Positions 42,968 to 50,871 of a stretch of 64,000 bases of DNA are shown one piece after another. The DNA is from DAHUYF01 sp963838385. GTDB lineage: Bacteria > Pseudomonadota > Alphaproteobacteria > ATCC43930 > CGMCC-115725. Numbering within the stretch: the first letter of the stretch is position 1; each line of letters opens with the position of its first letter. The stretch covers positions 992,001 to 1,056,000 of the forward strand of contig CAWIRE010000001.1 in NCBI GenBank assembly GCA_963838385.1, written 5' to 3'. The position numbers were made by a program, and so were the translations under genes. A model generated the notes under the pieces. That model was given only the letters and a program-made list of their open reading frames with translations. It was not told where the DNA came from and ran no database searches.

Positions 42968-43291
42968 ATGCCGACCGCTCACGACGTGCTCTTCCGAACG
43001 CTCGCCGATCCAACTCGGCGCGCTCTCTTCGAGCGGCTGTGCCGCGACGGAGAGCAGACGGTCGGGGCCCTGACGGCTCGGGCCGGGGTCTCGCAACCGG
43101 CCGTCTCCAAGCATCTCGGGATCCTGAAGCAGGCCGGGCTGGTGCGCGACCGCCATGAAGGTCGCCAGACGCACTACAGCGCGCAGCTCGGCGCCCTGGC
43201 CCCGCTGATCGACTGGACAAGCCAAATGGCCGGCTTCTGGCAAAGCCGGTTCGACCAGCTCGAAGATCTCCTCAGAAGGATGGACCAATGA
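42968..43291 (+). CDS. ArsR family transcriptional regulator
   Basis: This 107-residue winged-helix protein begins FRTLADPTRRALFERLCRDGEQTVGALTARAGVSQPAVSKHLGILKQAGLV, ending in RDRHEGRQTHYSA. No metal-binding Cys is visible, so it belongs to the PagR/SdpR-like branch that pairs with SRPBCC proteins. It overlaps the SRPBCC gene by 4 bp. Regulation is probably autogenous through the 42943-42958 operator. Confidence 0.92.
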   Translation: MPTAHDVLFRTLADPTRRALFERLCRDGEQTVGALTARAGVSQPAVSKHLGILKQAGLVRDRHEGRQTHYSAQLGALAPLIDWTSQMAGFWQSRFDQLEDLLRRMDQ

Positions 43292-43698
43292 GCAAACCCG
43301 CGACCGAAACGCGCTCCGTCGTCGTCGAACGCGAGATCCCTTATCCGCCGGAAAAGATCTGGCGCGCGCTCACGCAACCACACCTGATCGAGGAGTGGCT
43401 GATGAAGAACGACTTCAAGCCCGTCGTGGGCCACCGTTTCGATCTTCGCGCCGACTGGGGCGCGGTCGACTGCCAGGTCCTGGCCGTCGAGCCGAACAAA
43501 ACGCTGTCTTACACCTGGGCGGCCTATGGTCTCGAGAGCGTCGTCACCTGGACTCTCACCCCGACAAGCACGGGAACCCACCTGCGCATGGAGCAGTCGG
43601 GCTTCCGGCCGGATCAGCAGCAGGCCTACCAGGGCGCCCAGGGCGGATGGCAGCGGTTCCTTGCGGCACTGGAGCAGGTCTTGGCGCGGATAGAGTGA
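43288..43698 (+). CDS. SRPBCC (AHSA1-like) domain protein
   Basis: This 136-residue protein has the START/AHSA1 fold signature: VVEREIPYPPEKIWRALTQPHLIEEWLMKNDF at the start and ESVVTWTLTPTSTGTHLRMEQSGF. Such proteins have a hydrophobic cavity for a small ligand and commonly sit behind an ArsR gene, as here. The ligand is unknown. Confidence 0.9.
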   Translation: MSKPATETRSVVVEREIPYPPEKIWRALTQPHLIEEWLMKNDFKPVVGHRFDLRADWGAVDCQVLAVEPNKTLSYTWAAYGLESVVTWTLTPTSTGTHLRMEQSGFRPDQQQAYQGAQGGWQRFLAALEQVLARIE

Positions 43699-43720
43699 AG
43701 CCTGCCGGCGCCAGCCAAAG

Positions 43721-45070
43721 CTAGATGGCCGCGGCGTGGCGGCCTTCGGCGGGGGCGAGGCGGGTGTCGAAGACGGCGGCGACGGCGCGGGCGAGCATGC
43801 GGCACTCCTCGACGATCTCGACGCGGTCGCCGGCGAGCCGCACCACGCCGTCGCGCGCGAGATCGGCGAGCGCCTCGCGCTCGGACGCGAAGCGCTGAGC
43901 GGCGCCGTGGCGGGCGGCGATCACGCCGAGATCGGCGGCGAGATCGCACATCAGCCGCTCGATGATGTCGCGGCGCAGGCGATCCTCGGCGTCGAGCGCG
44001 AGGCCGCGCGCGACCGCGAGCCGCCCGGCCGCCACCCTCTCGCCATAAGCGGCGATGCGCGGCGTGTTCTGCAGATAGCCCTGCGGCAGCGCCGAGATCG
44101 CCGAGGCGCCGAAGCCGATCAGCGCCGCAGCGGGATCGGCGGTGTAGCCCTGGAAGTTGCGCCTGAGCCGCCCTTCGGCAAGCGCCCGGGCGAGGGCATC
44201 GTCAGGACGCGCGAAATGATCGAGGCCGATCGCGACATAGCCGGCCTCGCCGAGCGAAGCGGCGATCGCCTCCGCCTGGGCATGGCGCTCGGCGGCGCCG
44301 GGCAGCGCCTCGGCGTCGATGTGCTGCTGGTGGCGCTTCATCGCCGGCACATGGGCGTAGCCGAAGACGGCGAGCCGGTCAGGCGCGAGGCTGAGCGCGC
44401 GCGCCACCGTGTCGCGACAGGACTCCGCGCTCTGATGCGGCAGGCCGTAGAGCAGGTCGAGATTGATCCCGGCGACGCCGGCGCCGCGCAAGAGATCGAC
44501 CGCGCGCTCGGTCTCGGCGAAGCTCTGGCGGCGATTGATCGCCTGCTGCACCGCGGGGTCGAAGGACTGGACGCCGAGGCTGGCGCGGGTGAAGCCTTCC
44601 GCGCCGAGCGCCGCCGCCATCGCGCCGTCGAAGCGCCGCGGATCGATCTCGAGGGCGAGCTCGGCCCCGGCGGCAAGCTCGAAGCTGCGGCGGACCGCGC
44701 CCATCACCCGGCGCAGCCGGTCGGGGCCGATGATGCTGGGCGTGCCGCCGCCCCAATGCAGATGGACGACGCGCATGCGCGCCGGCAGCAGCGAGGCGAT
44801 CGTCGCGATCTCGTGCTCAAGCGCCTCGCCATAGCGCTCGATCGGCGCGTCGTGGCCCGGCACCTGGGTGTGGCAGCCGCAATACCAGCAGAGCGCGCGG
44901 CAGAACGGCACATGGAGATAGAGCGACAGCGTGGCCGCGGGATCGAGCGCCTCGAGCCAGCGCCGCGCCTCCCCCTCGGCGATGGCGGCGCTGAAATGCG
45001 GCGCGGTCGGATAGCTGGTGTAGCGCGGCAGACGCTGGTCGGCGAAACGGCGGATGAGCGAGGCGTCCAT
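43721..45070 (-). CDS. hemN: Oxygen-independent coproporphyrinogen III oxidase
   Basis: This 449-residue radical SAM enzyme has its cluster Cys at 57, 61 and 64 (FCRALCWYCGC), with Cys66 completing the CX3CX2CXC form of true HemN. The N-terminus RYTSYPTAPHF and the motif GVQSFDPAVQQAINR support HemN rather than HemW. It converts coproporphyrinogen III to protoporphyrinogen IX without oxygen. It is the last of three tightly packed genes after two 2OG-Fe(II) oxygenase genes (4 bp gap). Confidence 0.94.
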   Translation of the reverse strand: MDASLIRRFADQRLPRYTSYPTAPHFSAAIAEGEARRWLEALDPAATLSLYLHVPFCRALCWYCGCHTQVPGHDAPIERYGEALEHEIATIASLLPARMRVVHLHWGGGTPSIIGPDRLRRVMGAVRRSFELAAGAELALEIDPRRFDGAMAAALGAEGFTRASLGVQSFDPAVQQAINRRQSFAETERAVDLLRGAGVAGINLDLLYGLPHQSAESCRDTVARALSLAPDRLAVFGYAHVPAMKRHQQHIDAEALPGAAERHAQAEAIAASLGEAGYVAIGLDHFARPDDALARALAEGRLRRNFQGYTADPAAALIGFGASAISALPQGYLQNTPRIAAYGERVAAGRLAVARGLALDAEDRLRRDIIERLMCDLAADLGVIAARHGAAQRFASEREALADLARDGVVRLAGDRVEIVEECRMLARAVAAVFDTRLAPAEGRHAAAI

Positions 45071-45074
45071 CGTC

Positions 45075-45731
45075 TCAGGCCACCGGCTCGGCCGGATAGG
45101 AGAGCTCGTGGCGCGAGCGCCATTCGGGCTTCACGTAATTGACGATGAGCGAGCGCCGCACGCCCGTGATCGGGCGCCTGCGGAAGCCGTGCCAGGTGTC
45201 GCCGCCGGGCACGAAGATGAGGCCGCTGTTGGCGCGGTAGGGCGCGGTCGCCAGCACCGCGCCGTCGGGCGTCATCAGATCCGTGCCCCAGCCTGCCGAG
45301 CCCGGCGCGTCGGACAGGTAGATCAGCATGGTGAAGAGCTTGGCGCCGATATCGGTATGCGGCTCGAGCCAGAAGCCATCGGTGTCCTGGCAATATTCGA
45401 TGCGCAGGAAGGATCCGGCAAGCGGCGTGGCGCAGCGCGCCGCCAGCCGCGCCACGACGGCTTGACGCTGCAGCGCCGCGGCCAGCGCGGCGCAGACGGG
45501 AAAGCGGGCGCGCATCTCGGGCGAGAAGAAGACGCGCAGGCTGTTGCTGGTCTCGCGCTTGCCCAGCGTGTCGGCGATCACCGGCGCCGCCAGCGGCAGC
45601 GCCGCGATCGCCGGCGGCATCTCCGGCGGCAGCGGCGTCTCGATCAGCCAGTGGCGAAACGGCACGCTGCCTTGCTGCGCCGCGTCCACCGCGCGCAGCA
45701 GTTCCCCGGCGACCGCATCGGCGCCGCTCAC
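45075..45731 (-). CDS. 2OG-Fe(II) oxygenase, paralogue 1
   Basis: This 218-residue protein has the facial triad H125-x-D127 (EPHTDIGAKLFT) and distal H181 (DTWHGFRRRPI), with Arg nearby for 2-oxoglutarate. The fold resembles prolyl 4-hydroxylase-like enzymes. The text SLRVFFSPEMRARFP suggests binding of a protein or peptide substrate, but the substrate is unknown. It overlaps the following oxygenase gene's frame by 4 bp and ends 4 bp before hemN. Confidence 0.85.
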   Translation of the reverse strand: MSGADAVAGELLRAVDAAQQGSVPFRHWLIETPLPPEMPPAIAALPLAAPVIADTLGKRETSNSLRVFFSPEMRARFPVCAALAAALQRQAVVARLAARCATPLAGSFLRIEYCQDTDGFWLEPHTDIGAKLFTMLIYLSDAPGSAGWGTDLMTPDGAVLATAPYRANSGLIFVPGGDTWHGFRRRPITGVRRSLIVNYVKPEWRSRHELSYPAEPVA

Positions 45732-46363
45732 GGCGCGCTCCGCCGCCGCGGCAGCAGGCGCTTCACAGCCGCCGAGAACCCGTGGCGCAGCATCTCGCGC
45801 CGCACCGCGCCGGCATTGCTCATCCAGTTGAACATGACGTAGCGGCGCATTCCGACATGCGGCTTGTGGCCGTGATAGGAGCGGTCGGTGCGGCGAAACG
45901 CCACCAGCGTGCCGCCGCAGGGCGGCACCTCGGCCGCCGCGTTCTCGATGTCGTCGGGGCCGCGCAGCAGCCGCAGCCTGCCGCCCGCCTCGGCCCAGCC
46001 CTCGTTCAGATAGAGCAGCGCCGTCACCACCTTGGCGGCGCTGTCGGTGTGGATGCGCCCGTCGCTGGCGTCCGCGCGGCCGCGCACCGTGATCATGAGC
46101 TGCGCCGGCGACAGCGGCAGCGAGAATTTCTCGGCGAAGGCGCAGCTCACCGCCTCGCTGCCGATCTCGGCCACGAGCGCGGCAAAGGCCGGGCCGGGCT
46201 CGGTCGCCGCCACCGGCAGCAGCCCGGCATCGTCGATGCGCGGAAAGTCGCGCAGCGTCGCCGCCAGGACGGCGGGGCGGACGAAATCGCGCACCACTAG
46301 GTGATCGAACGGGTCGGTCGCCAGCGGCGTGCGGCGAAAGGCGTCGAGATCGAGCAGATCCAT
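45728..46363 (-). CDS. 2OG-Fe(II) oxygenase, paralogue 2
   Basis: This 211-residue protein has iron ligands H105-x-D107 (GRIHTDSAAKVVT), H164 (RSYHGHKPH) and a 2OG-binding Arg, probably R173. FDHLVVRDFVRPAVLAATLRDFP near the N-terminus is typical of this type in alphaproteobacteria. It is the first gene of the group. Met at 46363 is preferred; an upstream Met at 46411 adds 16 residues without a ribosome-binding site. Confidence 0.82.
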   Translation of the reverse strand: MDLLDLDAFRRTPLATDPFDHLVVRDFVRPAVLAATLRDFPRIDDAGLLPVAATEPGPAFAALVAEIGSEAVSCAFAEKFSLPLSPAQLMITVRGRADASDGRIHTDSAAKVVTALLYLNEGWAEAGGRLRLLRGPDDIENAAAEVPPCGGTLVAFRRTDRSYHGHKPHVGMRRYVMFNWMSNAGAVRREMLRHGFSAAVKRLLPRRRSAP

Positions 46364-46496
46364 GGTGATCTCATAGACCCGCCGGCGGCACGGTTTATTG
46401 ATCCAGATCATGGCGCGGCCAACTTTGCGCCGCGTGCGGCGGCCGCGCCCTGCCCCTCCCCCTGTCTGGCGGTCTCGCGAAAATCAAATGATTACC

Positions 46497-46653
46497 GCCG
46501 CCCCCGCGAAAGCGGGGGCCCAGGAGCCGCCCTATATCGGTCGCTCTGGTTCCCCGCTTTCGCGCAGGGCTGTCCGGGGAAAATGTTGATGAAGCGCGCC
46601 GCGCGTCTTTCTGATGCATAGCACCATCCAGCATCGTCATGCCCGGCCTTGTG
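46497..46653. repeat. Palindromic repeat cluster, left flank of IS4 copy 1
   Basis: This stretch contains the hairpin CCCCCGC-GAAA-GCGGGGG (46501-46518). A second imperfect palindrome starts TTCCCCGC and ends GGGGAA (about 46551-46582). Then comes the left arm of the composite element, ATCGTCATG and ATGCCCGG (46633-46646), followed by its loop CCTTGTG. The right arm lies beyond the IS at 47942-47950. Confidence 0.7.
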
Positions 46654-47929
46654 CCACGGCTGTCCGGTTGGGTTTTTGTGGACGAAGCGCATGGCGTTGA
46701 TTCTACTCGGTCCTGGACGTTGGCAAACGTTCCGGGACACGAGATGAGGATCGACGCCATGCGGCATCAGAATAGCGTACTTCATAGTGTTCTTAAGCAC
46801 GTTCCGTGGCCTGTGTTCGATCGGATGGTGGAAGCCCATGGGGCTGATGCGGGCGTCCGCCGGCTGACGACGAAGAGCCAGTTCGTGGCGCTGCTGCACG
46901 GGCAGCTTTCGGGCGCCATAAGCCTGCGCGAGATCGTGGACGGCTTGGAGAGCCACGCGGACCGGCTCTACCATCTGGGTGTTGAGCCACCGCGGCGCTC
47001 GACACTGAGCGATGCCAATGCGGTGCGGCCGGCGGCGATGTTCGCCGAGCTTCTGGCGATGATGATGGCGCAGGCCCATCGTGGGCTGCGCCGCAAGCTT
47101 GCCGAAACCACCTATCTCATCGACGCCACAGGTGTGCGTCTGACCGGATACAGCGCCAACTGGGCGCGGTTCTCGGCCGGGGTCTGCGGTGCCAAGGTGC
47201 ACGTCATCTACGATGCCGACGCCGATCGGCCGATCTACGCCGCGGTCAGCGCGGCGAACGTCACCGACATCAGCGTTGCGCAACAGATGCCGATCGACGC
47301 CGGAGCCACCTATGTCTTCGACCTCGGTTACTACGACTATGGCTGGTGGGCGAAACTCGACGCGGCGCAATGCCGGATCGTGACCCGCTTCAAGGCCAAC
47401 ACCCCGCTCGAACTCATCGAGGAGCTGCCTCTGCCCCAAGACAGCACGATCCTCAGCGATCGCATCGGCTTCCTCCCCGCGCGCCAGTGCAACAACCGGC
47501 GCAACCCCATGCAACACGCCGTGCGCGAGGTCCGGGTCATGACCGAGGCGGGCAAGATCTTGCGCCTGCTGAGCAATGACCTCGACGCAACCGCCCAGGA
47601 AATCGCCGATCTTTACCAGCGCCGCTGGGCGATCGAACTGTTCTTCCGCTGGGTCAAGCAGGTCCTGAAGATCAACCACTTCCTCGGCACCTCCGAAAAC
47701 GCCGTGCGTATCCAGATCGCGGTGGCGCTGATCGCCTTCCTGCTGCTTCGCCTCGCTCAGGCGACGCAAACCGCCATTCGAAGCCCTCTCGCCTTCGCCA
47801 GACTGGTTCGCGCCAACCTGATGCACCGCAGGCCCATCGATCGACTGTTGCAGCTCGATCCACCCCCGCAGATCAACGCCGCTCAAATGACCCTCCAGTG
47901 GAACTGAAACCCGAACCGGACAGCTGTGG
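46654..47929 (+). mobile_element. IS4-family insertion sequence, copy 1
   Basis: This 1276-bp element is bounded by inverted ends CCACGGCTGTCCGGTT (left) and CCACAGCTGTCCGGTT (right, read inward). It differs from copy 2 (52048-53323) at only two bases that I found (46721 and 47158). There is no target duplication on the right: the left flank ends CCTTGTG but the right flank begins GACAAG. This points to a deletion next to the element. Confidence 0.9.
46744..47907 (+). CDS. IS4-family transposase, copy 1
   Basis: This 387-residue transposase has an N-terminal DUF4372 region (MRHQNSVLHSVLKHVPWPVFDRMVEAHGAD, FVALLHGQLSGAISLREIVDGL). The DDE_Tnp_1 core carries YLIDATGVRL, VFDLGYYDY and the YREK-like segment LYQRRWAIELFFRWVKQVLKINHFLGTSENAV. 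Both ends appear intact, so it should be active. The frame is open upstream to 46639, but that part crosses the terminal repeat. It has Asn where copy 2 has Asp (47158-47160). Confidence 0.9.
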   Translation: MRIDAMRHQNSVLHSVLKHVPWPVFDRMVEAHGADAGVRRLTTKSQFVALLHGQLSGAISLREIVDGLESHADRLYHLGVEPPRRSTLSDANAVRPAAMFAELLAMMMAQAHRGLRRKLAETTYLIDATGVRLTGYSANWARFSAGVCGAKVHVIYDADADRPIYAAVSAANVTDISVAQQMPIDAGATYVFDLGYYDYGWWAKLDAAQCRIVTRFKANTPLELIEELPLPQDSTILSDRIGFLPARQCNNRRNPMQHAVREVRVMTEAGKILRLLSNDLDATAQEIADLYQRRWAIELFFRWVKQVLKINHFLGTSENAVRIQIAVALIAFLLLRLAQATQTAIRSPLAFARLVRANLMHRRPIDRLLQLDPPPQINAAQMTLQWN

Positions 47930-48195
47930 GACAAGCCCGGCCATGACGATCAAAACGAACACCGAAGACTGGCACGACAACCTAATTCCATTCCCCGGAC
48001 AGCGCTTGCGCGGGGAAGGCGAGAGCGATGATGTGATCGGCTCGACGCGCATCCCGGGCACGCCATTCAAGGGGGAAGTGGCCCGAGCCCGTGGCAAGGT
48101 TGTGGCCATTGACGCGGGGTGATCTGGATCACAGGCCGGGGATGCCGGACGCGCGTTTACTGGGGAGGTTCGCTCGCGCAAACGGAAAACCGAAG
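47930..48195. repeat. Right flank of IS4 copy 1: repeat remnants
   Basis: GACAAGCCCGG and CATGACGAT (47942-47950) are the second hairpin half and the outer right arm of the same composite palindrome seen around copy 2. Further on, TTCCCCGG-ACAGCGCTTG-CGCGGGGAA (about 47991-48018) is another hairpin, an inverted relative of that at 46551. No gene is seen before 48196. Confidence 0.65.
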
Positions 48196-48366
48196 ATGCA
48201 TGATGTGATGCCCGCTGCCCGCGCCCGGGATCTTCGCCGGCGTGCCGCCGAGTTCGAGTGTCTGGCGCAGCAGACGCGCGACCCGCTGCTGCTGCAGCAG
48301 TTCACCGCGCTGAGAGAGCGCTTCGAGCGCGCCGCCGGGGCCGCGCCGGAAGGCGACGCGGCTTAG
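48196..48366 (+). CDS. Small conserved helical protein (56 aa)
   Basis: The protein starts MHDVMPAARARDLRRRAAEFECLAQQT and continues LLQQFTALRERFERAAG. It is a highly charged helical hairpin of a type common in alphaproteobacteria, with AxxLRxxAxExxxLA spacing. The open frame extends upstream to 48091, but that part covers repeat sequence. The TAG stop is part of the TTAG border of hairpin repeat copy 4. Function unknown. Confidence 0.6.
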   Translation: MHDVMPAARARDLRRRAAEFECLAQQTRDPLLLQQFTALRERFERAAGAAPEGDAA

Positions 48367-48524
48367 GCGAAGGCGCGTAGCGCCTTCGTCCGCGGCGGCG
48401 ACAGCGGTTGCCTAAGCAACCGCGAGAGCCGCACCGTGCCAGTTGGCCCCACCGCGCGGGCTTTCGCGGTTGCAAGGGCAACCGCTGGCGCCCGCCAGCG
48501 ACGACGCCTGCGGCGTCGCGCTAG
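48363..48524 (+). repeat. CTAG-bordered hairpin repeat, copy 4 (modules A, B, B', C)
   Basis: This 162-bp element runs TTAG (48363-48366) to CTAG (48521-48524). In order it has module A CGAAGGCGC-GTA-GCGCCTTCG (48368-48388) plus GTCCGCGGCGG, and module B CGGTTGC-CTAA-GCAACCG with the AGAGCCGCACCGTGC tail. A second B-like hairpin GCGGTTGC-AAGG-GCAACCGC follows, then module C CGACGCC-TGC-GGCGTCG. Both borders double as stop codons: of the small protein on the left and of the FixL-like kinase on the right. Confidence 0.85.
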
Positions 48525-50383
48525 CGCGCCGCGTCCTCGCCGACGGGTACGGTGAAGCAGAAGCAGGTGCCGCCGCCGGGATTGGGCTCGACCCAGATCT
48601 CGCCGCCATGCGCCTCGACGATCGACCGGCAGATCGAGAGCCCGATCCCCATGCCATGCGCCTTGGTGGTGACGAAGGGCTTGAAGAGCTGCGCCGCCAC
48701 CTCGGCGGCAAGCCCGGGTCCGCTATCGGCGATCCGCACCTCGTGGACATCGCCGTCGCGCGAAGCGGTCGAGACGCGGAGCTCGCGCCGGGGAGTATCG
48801 GCCATCGCCTCGATGGCGTTGCGCACGAGATTGACCACCACCTGCTGGATCTGCACCCGGTCGATGAAGACGGCGCCCGCGCCGGGATCGAGCTCGAGAT
48901 GCAGGCTCACGCCGAGGCTGCGCGTGCCGACCATTGCCAGCGCGTTCGCCTCCTCGATCACCTTGGCGAGGTCCTCGACGCGGCGCACCGCCTCGCCCTT
49001 GCGCGCGAAGTCGCGCAGGCGGCGCAGGATGTCGCTCGCGCGCTGCACCTGTTCGGCCGCCTTGCGCAAGGCGTCGAGCGGCTTCGCCCCGGGCGCCGAC
49101 GGCTCCGCCTGCAGCAGGCGCAGCCCGGCCTGGAGATAGGCCAGCGCCGCGCCCAGCGGCTGGTTCAGCTCATGCCCCAGCGCCGAGCTCATCTGCCCCA
49201 TCTCGCTCAGCCGCGCGACATGGACGAGCTCCGCCTGCAGCTCGTACAGCCTGGCCTCGGCCGCCTGGCGCTCGGTGATGTCGCGCGCGAAGCCGGTGAA
49301 GAGGCGGCGGCCATCGACGAACACCTCGCCCACCGACAATTCCATCGGGAAGGTCGAGCCATCCTTGCGCCGGCCGGTGACGATGCGGCCGACGCCGATG
49401 ATGCGGCGCTCGCCGGTGGCGAGATAGCGCGCGAGATAGCCATCATGCGCCTCGCGATGCGGGCTCGGCATCAGCAGGCTGACATTGCGGCCGCGCAGCT
49501 CCGCGTCCGACCAGCCGAAGAGCCGCTCGGCGGTGGCGCTGAAGGAGTCGATCAGGCCGTGCTCGTCGATGACGATCATGGCGTCGGGCACGGTCTCGAG
49601 GATCGAGCGGAGCTGCGCCTCGCGCGCCCTGAGCCCCGCCTCCGCCTGCTTCAGCGCCGTCACGTCGTGGATGATCTTCGACGCGCCGACGATCCTGCCC
49701 TCGTCGTCATGGACCGGCGACACGCTGAGCGCGACCTGGAGCACGCGGCCGCCCTTGGCGGTGCGCTCGGTCTCGACATGCTCGATGCGCTCGCCGCGCC
49801 GCACCCGCGCCAGGATCTCGGCCATCTCGTCGGGCCGGCTCGGCGGCGCGAGGAGGGCGATGGGCTTGCCGAGGACCTCTTCGGCGCCGTAGCCGAAGAG
49901 CTCCTCGGCGCCGCGATTCCAGCTGGTGATGATGCCGTCGAGGCTCTTGCCGATGATGGCGGCCTGGGCCGAGCGCACGATCGCGGCGAGCGTCGCGCGC
50001 GCGAGCTCGTCGCGCCGGCTGCCCTCCTCGGCCGCCCCCGCCAGCGGCGGGCGAGCCGCCGCCTCGATCAGCACGCTATGGCTGCCGGCGGGACGGCCGT
50101 CAGCGTCGCGCAGCAGGCGGGAGGACAGCAGCAGCGGGAGCACCGTCCCGTCCTTGCGCCTGAACTCCAGGCGAAGCTCGCGGATGCGGCCCTCGGCGAG
50201 GAGGCGCGGCCCAGCCTCGCGCAGCGCGTGCTCGCCGGCCCCGGTCTGGAACGCCGCCACCGGCCGGCCGATTACCTCCTCGCGGCGATAGCCCAGCAGC
50301 TCGAGCCAGGCGTCGCTGACGGCGGTGATCCGCTGATCCAAATCGGCCCGATGCAGCGCAACCGGAAGGTCGTCGAGACTCAT
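48521..50383 (-). CDS. FixL-like PAS sensor histidine kinase with heme-PAS signature
   Basis: This 620-residue soluble kinase has three PAS domains (about 5-105, 130-245 and 255-370), a HisKA-type dimer with phospho-acceptor His404 (SALGHELNQPLGAALAY), and a HATPase domain ending DSGPGLA, MGIGLSICRSIVEAHGG. The third PAS resembles the oxygen-binding PAS of FixL: EAHDGYLARY places His313 where FixL has its heme ligand. IIGVGRIVTGRRKDGSTFPMELSVGE includes Arg333, the counterpart of the distal Arg. It may thus sense O2. No fixJ is adjacent. Its stop lies in the border of repeat copy 4. Confidence 0.88.
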   Translation of the reverse strand: MSLDDLPVALHRADLDQRITAVSDAWLELLGYRREEVIGRPVAAFQTGAGEHALREAGPRLLAEGRIRELRLEFRRKDGTVLPLLLSSRLLRDADGRPAGSHSVLIEAAARPPLAGAAEEGSRRDELARATLAAIVRSAQAAIIGKSLDGIITSWNRGAEELFGYGAEEVLGKPIALLAPPSRPDEMAEILARVRRGERIEHVETERTAKGGRVLQVALSVSPVHDDEGRIVGASKIIHDVTALKQAEAGLRAREAQLRSILETVPDAMIVIDEHGLIDSFSATAERLFGWSDAELRGRNVSLLMPSPHREAHDGYLARYLATGERRIIGVGRIVTGRRKDGSTFPMELSVGEVFVDGRRLFTGFARDITERQAAEARLYELQAELVHVARLSEMGQMSSALGHELNQPLGAALAYLQAGLRLLQAEPSAPGAKPLDALRKAAEQVQRASDILRRLRDFARKGEAVRRVEDLAKVIEEANALAMVGTRSLGVSLHLELDPGAGAVFIDRVQIQQVVVNLVRNAIEAMADTPRRELRVSTASRDGDVHEVRIADSGPGLAAEVAAQLFKPFVTTKAHGMGIGLSICRSIVEAHGGEIWVEPNPGGGTCFCFTVPVGEDAAR

Positions 50384-50871
50384 GTTCCGCCAAAGCTAGA
50401 GCCGCCGCTACCCACCGGCCGGTCAGGCCTGGGCGTTATTCACCGATGGCATCAGGGTACCAGACTGTACGCGGCAGACAACCTCGGCATGCCCCCGGTT
50501 GCGGGAGCCTCGTCGTCCTCATCCTCTTGCACGGCAGCCCCTCCGCCCTTGAGGGGGAGGGTAGGGGTGGGGGTAGTCGCAGCGCGGTGGCGGGGCAGAC
50601 TTTCAGCAGCACCGGGCTGCACGATCAGTTATTGGCGCGCTCCCGCGCGGGTACCCCCCACCCACCCGCGGCCTTACGGCCTCGGGCACCCTCCCCCGCA
50701 AGGGGGGAGGGGCGCCGGGCCCCCCTGTCACGGAGCGGCAAAGCGGGTTGGTTAAAATGCGCCGCACCATTAAATATTGCTTAGCAAGTCAAGCGGTTAA
50801 ATGACGCATTGTGCGACGCAACACGAGCGCCGACATGAGCCGTCGATGGTGGCTGCTTGCATAAAAGGAAG
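50384..50871. repeat. Gene-free region with inverted intergenic repeat
   Basis: A CCTCCGCCCTTGAGGGGGAGGG hairpin region (about 50537-50575, continuing GTAGGGGTGGGGG) is complemented by TACCCCCCACCC plus CACCCTCCCCCGCAAGG (about 50651-50712). Together they form a long interrupted palindrome of a type scattered through alphaproteobacterial genomes. No gene is supported. The last 60 bp before 50872 are AT-richer and may hold the promoter of the patatin gene. Confidence 0.55.

Noticed and set aside
50384..50871. A small coding gene in the gap before the patatin gene
   Set aside because: The open frames here cross poly-C/poly-G inverted repeats and lack ribosome-binding sites or family resemblance.
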